10,379 nucleotides of DNA from Ignavibacteria bacterium (GTDB lineage: Bacteria; Bacteroidota; Ignavibacteria; UBA10030; UBA6906): NCBI GenBank assembly GCA_029859455.1, contig JAOUDE010000071.1:1-10379 (forward strand). The letters run 5' to 3'. The notes beneath the pieces were generated by a model. It searched no databases. It had not been told where the DNA came from and worked only from the letters and a program-made list of their open reading frames with translations. Numbering within the stretch: the first letter of the stretch is position 1; each line of letters opens with the position of its first letter. The translations under genes were made by a program, and so were the position numbers. This document shows, in pieces, positions 7,136 to 10,379 of this stretch.

Positions 7136-7860
7136 TTCACTCCTTTCAGCAATGATGCCGCGTCCGTGTCCACCAGCCATGAGAGTGAACGGGGTGAGAC
7201 GCGCCGGGCAGGCAGGTCCGGCCCGCCGTCTGTCAGCACCGTTCTCAGGATTGCCGCCTTCGTTCTGCCCGAGACGAGCGCAAGGACCTCCCGGGCATTA
7301 TTGATCACCGGGAGGGTCAGTGAGATTCTTTCGCTCTTGCCTATCCGTGAAACAACGACGATTCGTTCCTTCTCCTCGAGCGCCGGGGTTCCCGGGAACA
7401 ATGATGCAACATGACCGTCCTCTCCCAGACCGAGAAGGAGAACGTCAAACTCCGGGATCCTGCCGTCATCTATCCGGAAATGTGTGAAGATATTCCTCTC
7501 ATATTCCGACAGGGCTGCTGCCGACGGCAGTTCGCCCGGGATACGATGGATGTTCGATTCAGGGATTTCAATCTCTGAGAGCAACGACCTCCTCGCCATA
7601 CCATAGTTGCTCGCAGGGTCTTCCGGACTGACCAGTCTTTCGTCTCCCCAGAACAGATGGACATTGGACCAATCCAGTCCCGCCTTGCGCGCGGTCTCCG
7701 GCAGCGCTTTGTAAGCGAGGCGCGGTGTCATTCCCCCTGAGAGAACACAGGATACAGAGCCTCTTGACCGCAATCTGCGGGTCAGTCCTGAGACAATACG
7801 GTTCGCCGCGGCCAGACCGAGCGATTCGGAGTCAGAAAAAACAGATACCTGATCGTTCAT
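7132..7860 (-). CDS. pgl: 6-phosphogluconolactonase (Pgl/DevB family)
   Basis: Pgl hydrolyses 6-phosphogluconolactone, the product of glucose-6-phosphate dehydrogenase, to 6-phosphogluconate in the oxidative pentose phosphate pathway. The 242-residue product has the glucosamine-6-phosphate isomerase/Pgl fold: LSGGMTPRLAY (residues 40-50) binds phosphate, FWGDERLV (70-77) follows, and GLGEDGHVASLFPG (144-157) contains the catalytic His150. The closing PARRVSP (217-223) and Trp228 are also family-typical. The absence of an NagB-like length and loop, and the neighbours, favour Pgl over NagB. I chose the ATG at 7858-7860, which overlaps the opcA stop as ATGA and has GGGTGG upstream; an in-frame GTG two codons earlier would deepen the overlap. 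The gene also overlaps glk by ATGA, so opcA, pgl and glk are translationally linked. Confidence 0.96.
   Translation of the reverse strand: MNDQVSVFSDSESLGLAAANRIVSGLTRRLRSRGSVSCVLSGGMTPRLAYKALPETARKAGLDWSNVHLFWGDERLVSPEDPASNYGMARRSLLSEIEIPESNIHRIPGELPSAAALSEYERNIFTHFRIDDGRIPEFDVLLLGLGEDGHVASLFPGTPALEEKERIVVVSRIGKSERISLTLPVINNAREVLALVSGRTKAAILRTVLTDGGPDLPARRVSPRSLSWLVDTDAASLLKGVK
7140..7146 (-). promoter_or_regulatory. Strong Shine-Dalgarno site of glk
   Basis: On the minus strand AAAGGAG lies 4 nt upstream of the glk ATG, within the last codons of pgl. It fixes the glk start at 7135 and rules against the 15-codon upstream extension. Confidence 0.8.
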
Positions 7861-8876
7861 TTCCACCCGGTGACGGTGTGCAGGACGTTCAGATAGCCGG
7901 GGTACTGTTCATATGTCGTCAGCAGCGTCGACATCCTCTGTTCCTCATCCACATCACGAATCGGATAGATATCCTCCGAAACGACCTTTCCGTCAGAAGA
8001 TTGTGTTACCACCGGACACTTTCCCCCGTTGCTCATTGCCAGCAGATACGATACGCCATCGCGAAAAGTAAATCTTATCGAGCACAGTCCCGAGATTGCC
8101 ATCTGCTCTCCCGATTCGCTGAACGTTATGCCGGGGAGGGGATATTCCGGACCTGGCAAACGGTTCAGGGAGTGTGATATCCAACCACCGAACAACATCG
8201 CACTGCTTTCTCCGGAGACTCCCTTGTCGGACCCGGCCCAAGTGACCTCAACAGTTGACAAGTCGGTCAGCTTGTTCAGGAGTTCAGGCTTTTCGAACAG
8301 CAGCGATGTCAGACGCCTCCAGAATTCTGTCCGCTCCCAGGCCAGGTCACGAAACTGCACACGATGGTTGTGCTTCAACAGCTGCATGGCCAGAGTGAAG
8401 TCCCTGTCACCGGCCGAATCCAGGATCACCAGATCACTCATGGCAGAGATCTGCCGGAATTCCGGGAACGGGAAGGACCGGTCGACCCAGACCACCACAG
8501 GCACATCCGGAACGAGGAGTGAGGAGACGATACTTGGAATACGCCCCGCGGCACCGGGAGGAGCAATAAGAGTGATCTGCTCCGAACAAACCTGCTTTTC
8601 ACCCGGCAGTGGGATCGAGCATCGGGCCGACACTGTTGTTTCGAGATCCGGTGCTGCACGATCAAGCACTACCAGGAACGCCCGGGCAGGATGATCGCCG
8701 GTCAATCCGATGAGCATGTGCTCCACCGATCCCCGGTCGGCATCTTCGCCCACGACCGCCACCAGATTCATCGAGCAGGCCCGAATCACGGGCGCAGCCT
8801 CCGTGTCCGTTCCGAAATCGCTCCACAGGGCGGTCAGTTCCTGTTCGATTGATTCTATTCCGACAGATTTGTCCAT
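7857..8876 (-). CDS. opcA: Glucose-6-phosphate dehydrogenase assembly protein OpcA
   Basis: OpcA proteins assemble and activate glucose-6-phosphate dehydrogenase (Zwf), as studied mainly in cyanobacteria and actinobacteria. The 339-residue product carries the family's typical blocks: DHPARAFLVVLD (residues 61-72), CSEQITL (97-103), SSLLVPDVPVVVWV (118-131), DLAWERTEFWRRLTSLLF (177-194) and LFGGWISH (228-235). There is no signal peptide or membrane segment, so it is cytosolic. It is the first gene of the minus-strand run and overlaps pgl by ATGA. The partner zwf usually lies next to opcA, but here the neighbouring gene is a divergent unknown, so zwf must be elsewhere. The ATG at 8874-8876 has no Shine-Dalgarno sequence directly upstream. 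A 155 bp spacer with inverted repeats precedes it. Family identity is strong; the exact role in this organism is inferred. Confidence 0.92.
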   Translation of the reverse strand: MDKSVGIESIEQELTALWSDFGTDTEAAPVIRACSMNLVAVVGEDADRGSVEHMLIGLTGDHPARAFLVVLDRAAPDLETTVSARCSIPLPGEKQVCSEQITLIAPPGAAGRIPSIVSSLLVPDVPVVVWVDRSFPFPEFRQISAMSDLVILDSAGDRDFTLAMQLLKHNHRVQFRDLAWERTEFWRRLTSLLFEKPELLNKLTDLSTVEVTWAGSDKGVSGESSAMLFGGWISHSLNRLPGPEYPLPGITFSESGEQMAISGLCSIRFTFRDGVSYLLAMSNGGKCPVVTQSSDGKVVSEDIYPIRDVDEEQRMSTLLTTYEQYPGYLNVLHTVTGWK

Positions 8877-8909
8877 GACAGGGATGGTGTGCGGTTCTTG
8901 TAGTATTTC

Positions 8910-8937
8910 GTGGACAGTGCAATGAACAACTATCCAC
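8910..8937 (-). repeat. Stem-loop in the opcA leader
   Basis: On the minus strand GTGGATAG (8930-8937) and CTGTCCAC (8910-8917) are separated by 12 nt. In RNA they pair over 8 bp with one U-G pair, and the loop's first U and last A could add a ninth. The structure ends about 33 nt before the opcA ATG. Read as plus-strand RNA the pair contains a C-A mismatch, which suggests that, if it works as RNA, it does so in the opcA transcript. It could equally be a DNA operator or chance. Confidence 0.45.
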
Positions 8938-8950
8938 CGTTCGGTGTTGC

Positions 8951-8989
8951 ATCAATATAGGGAAGCAGTGTCAAAATTGCTTCATTGAT
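8951..8989. repeat. Nested interrupted inverted repeat (possible operator)
   Basis: The outer arms ATCAAT (8951-8956) and ATTGAT (8984-8989) enclose inner arms GAAGCA (8962-8967) and TGCTTC (8978-8983). All 12 arm positions are perfectly complementary. The left side has a 5 nt insertion between the arms and the centre is 10 nt. The left outer arm overlaps the possible opcA -10 element, a position expected for a repressor or activator site acting on one or both divergent genes. No regulator gene is present in the window. Confidence 0.45.
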
Positions 8990-9031
8990 CCGGATTTCTG
9001 ACCAAAACGCCTCCTGTGGGGGGCCGGCATC

Positions 9032-9778
9032 ATGGCACAGTTCTTATTGGTACCTGTCAGAAGACCTATGGCCTTACGTTTCGAAACAATCCTGTCCGGT
9101 GCGGACGACCACGAGAAACGCCAGTTCCTTCTCCTTCATGGGTTGAAGGAATATTCCAGGGAGTTCTCCCAGAATCGCCTCTACCCGTTCCTCTCTGAAC
9201 TGACAGAGCTGTACAGAACCCTCACAGTTCTTCATGAGAAACAGGATGAGTTGAGAGAGCATTTTCCGAGAGAGCTGAAAGAGGTTGACCTCGAGCGAAT
9301 GGAGCTGGTGTACGATCAAACTGAAGACCACTCACAAAATATCGGAGAGATGGTACAGTTGATCGAGTGGGCACTTCCCCTGGTACGCAACGTGATGGAA
9401 GAAGGAATGGAAATCTTCAATTTCGTTGAGGATCACATCACGATTGCGGAGGTCGGGATTACACCGATCTACCGCGACGAAGGATACTGGTTCGTTCCCG
9501 ATGCCCGGGCCCACATGCTGCACCTGCTCCGGTACGAGGTTTCCCTCTTCACGTCTGCGAATGAGCGCTACCGCACACTGAAGACACGGCTGCTCGATTC
9601 CGTGGGTCGTGACAGTCCGGACAATACACCGGAGTCGATTAAATGGAAGCTGATTCGTCAGTACCATGATCTTCCGAACCCGGCGACTTTTTCATGTGAG
9701 ACAGAGCTGGATTTTCCGTATGGTGAGACAATGCTCCCGGTCGCAAAGCGAAAGCTGATGGCACATCTCTTCGCCTGA
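9032..9778 (+). CDS. Unrecognised 248-residue alpha-helical protein
   Basis: I do not recognise this family. The product has no signal peptide and no membrane segment, so it is probably cytosolic. Residues about 30-165 look almost wholly helical and rich in Glu, Leu and Arg; the LSELTELYRTLTVLHEKQDELREHF stretch (55-79) has a heptad-like pattern that could form a short coiled coil. An aromatic, charged stretch, ITPIYRDEGYWFVPDARAHMLHLLRYEVSLF (about 142-172), resembles a compact conserved core. The C-terminal part is proline-containing and may be a separate small domain. The ATG at 9032 follows a G-rich run with suitable spacing; an in-frame ATG at 9068 preceded by AGAAGA is an alternative. 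The gene is transcribed away from opcA, and an S8 protease frame starts 64 nt downstream on the same strand, so the two could form an operon. The opposite strand is open only in short pieces. Confidence 0.75.
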   Translation: MAQFLLVPVRRPMALRFETILSGADDHEKRQFLLLHGLKEYSREFSQNRLYPFLSELTELYRTLTVLHEKQDELREHFPRELKEVDLERMELVYDQTEDHSQNIGEMVQLIEWALPLVRNVMEEGMEIFNFVEDHITIAEVGITPIYRDEGYWFVPDARAHMLHLLRYEVSLFTSANERYRTLKTRLLDSVGRDSPDNTPESIKWKLIRQYHDLPNPATFSCETELDFPYGETMLPVAKRKLMAHLFA

Positions 9779-9842
9779 CTTCACACTGCCTCCGCAGCAC
9801 GCTCATTCTCAAATTATTCACTGGAAAAACCGTCCGTACCCC
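9779..9842 (+). other. Short gap before the S8 protease frame
   Basis: These 64 nt separate the unknown plus-strand gene from the TTG start of the protease. I see no hairpin with a T-tract and no clear promoter, which is compatible with cotranscription. The protease frame itself is already open here, so part of the gap may be coding if translation starts further upstream. Confidence 0.4.
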
Positions 9843-10379
9843 TTGAACATCCCTGTCCATTGCCCCGTCTGCAGAGAACTTACCGATTCACTGATCAAGA
9901 CGTTCCGGGACCGTTCCGGGCTCGCTGTCAGGGCTCTGATCACGGAGGATGACAGTTCGTGGAGACCGGCGCGCGGATGTTGCCATGCCTGCTTCGTCTC
10001 CCGCGACCTTCCGCGATCTGATTCGCGCCTCAACCGGGACCACGGCCCGTTCGCCGTCCTTCCGGTTCCCCTCCGCGCTAACGCCGATCCGCGGTTCCGT
10101 GGCAGTGGAGTCACGATCGCGTTTATTGATTCCGGATTCTTCCCCCACGCAGAACTGAAGAACGGAGTGAACAGAATCCTCCGGATGACCGACGTAACAT
10201 CCAACAGGGGAGGCGCTGCCTACTTCAGGTTTCCACATCCTGAGAGCTGGCACGGCACCATGTCCAGTGTGATCGCGGGTGGTTCCGGGTCGCTTTCCGA
10301 TTCCTTCTATCGCGGGATCGCAGATGAAGTGCGTGTCGTGTGCATTAAGGTCTTCAACAGAAACACGCGCAGGATCACA
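9843..10379 (+). CDS. Subtilisin-family (S8) serine protease with N-terminal CxxC...CxxC segment, cut by window end
   Basis: The frame stays open from a stop at 9756-9758 to the window end without an ATG before the conserved region; the first standard start is TTG at 9843-9845, giving 179 residues. GVTIAFIDSGFFPHAEL (89-105) holds catalytic Asp96, and SWHGTMSSVIAGG (135-147) holds catalytic His137, followed by YRGIADEVRVVCIKVF, the usual strand after the His helix. The catalytic serine would lie beyond the window. Before the protease domain, C7-P-V-C10 and C47-x-x-C50 (with an extra Cys46) could form a zinc-ribbon-like unit. There is no signal peptide or obvious propeptide, so the protein may act in the cytosol, unlike most subtilisins. 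No Shine-Dalgarno sequence precedes the TTG, so the start is uncertain and a rarer upstream start such as ATT is possible. It follows the unknown 248-residue gene by 64 nt. Confidence 0.82.
   Translation, partial: MNIPVHCPVCRELTDSLIKTFRDRSGLAVRALITEDDSSWRPARGCCHACFVSRDLPRSDSRLNRDHGPFAVLPVPLRANADPRFRGSGVTIAFIDSGFFPHAELKNGVNRILRMTDVTSNRGGAAYFRFPHPESWHGTMSSVIAGGSGSLSDSFYRGIADEVRVVCIKVFNRNTRRIT

Larger units (their letters stand above)
8877..9031. other. Divergent intergenic region between opcA and the unknown plus-strand gene
   Basis: This 155 bp region must hold the promoters of both opcA (minus) and the 9032 gene (plus). On the minus strand TATATT at 8954-8959 matches the -10 element seen upstream of ppx, but no good -35 lies 16-18 bp further upstream (a TTGACA at 8971-8976 is only 11 bp away), so I hold this promoter weakly. 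No convincing plus-strand promoter is visible. Two inverted-repeat structures are listed separately. Confidence 0.5.

Noticed and set aside
6083..7414. A 443-codon open frame on the plus strand opposite glk and part of pgl
   Set aside because: It is a mirror of two well-supported minus-strand genes, crosses their junction, and has no coherent domain pattern.
7132..7860. Glucosamine-6-phosphate deaminase (NagB) as an alternative for pgl
   Set aside because: The SGGMTP, GDERLV and GLGEDGHVASLFPG blocks with the neighbouring opcA and glk fit 6-phosphogluconolactonase better.
8029..8694. A 221-codon plus-strand open frame opposite opcA
   Set aside because: Low-complexity Ser/Arg-rich translation without motifs; opcA on the other strand shows clear family blocks.
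8971..8976. Perfect TTGACA on the minus strand as a -35 for opcA
   Set aside because: The distance to the TATATT at 8954-8959 is only 11 bp, too short for a sigma-70 promoter, and no other -10-like hexamer lies at 16-18 bp.
9901..9920. Direct repeat CGTTCCGGG twice, 11 bp apart
   Set aside because: Nine bases inside a coding region, in two different codon phases; easily chance in GC-rich sequence.
9818..10253. Two overlapping minus-strand open frames opposite the S8 protease
   Set aside because: The plus-strand frame contains the Asp and His motifs of subtilases and stays open to the window end; the minus frames have Arg/Ser-rich composition and no motif.

Overview
The window is a compact bacterial chromosomal segment of about 10.4 kb with moderate to high GC content and very short intergenic gaps. 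I see no mobile element, tRNA, rRNA or CRISPR array. The gene set points to a Gram-negative, heterotrophic environmental bacterium: a proteobacterial-type (group A) glucokinase, OpcA, a KefB-type antiporter, a full-length Ppx/GppA phosphatase with an HD domain, and a flavin dehalogenase-like nitroreductase. My best guess is a lineage in or near the Bacteroidota/Chlorobiota/Ignavibacteriota group. That is an inference from gene content and style, not from a phylogenetic marker.

Region 1 (8876 down to 3432, minus strand) is a tightly packed five-gene run: opcA, pgl, glk, an iodotyrosine deiodinase-like flavoprotein, and a KefB-type cation:proton antiporter. opcA/pgl and pgl/glk overlap by ATGA; the next two gaps are 6 and 8 nt. 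The first three genes supply glucose-6-phosphate (Glk), support glucose-6-phosphate dehydrogenase (OpcA) and hydrolyse its product (Pgl). They form the entry to the oxidative pentose phosphate pathway and make NADPH, but zwf itself is not in the window. The two downstream genes are redox-related: a flavoprotein that keeps the halotyrosine-binding triad, and an antiporter carrying NAD(H)-binding RCK domains.

Region 2 (3395 down to 1, minus strand) starts at a near-consensus sigma-70 promoter (TTGATA, 17 bp, TATATT). It carries ppx, then sixA (48 nt gap), then an exported SdiA-regulated/YjiK-like beta-propeller protein (ATGA overlap), then pyk, which is cut by the window start. The themes are polyphosphate or guanosine pentaphosphate hydrolysis, phosphohistidine removal and glycolysis.

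Region 3 (9032 to the window end, plus strand) diverges from opcA. It holds a 248-residue helical protein I do not recognise and the first 179 residues of a subtilisin-family (S8) protease. The protease has an unusual N-terminal CxxC...CxxC segment and no visible signal peptide. The 155 bp divergent spacer holds a nested interrupted inverted repeat overlapping a possible opcA -10 element, and a separate 8 bp stem in the opcA leader. The least-explained parts of the window are the deiodinase-like gene in an NADPH-making operon and the unknown-protein/S8 protease pair.
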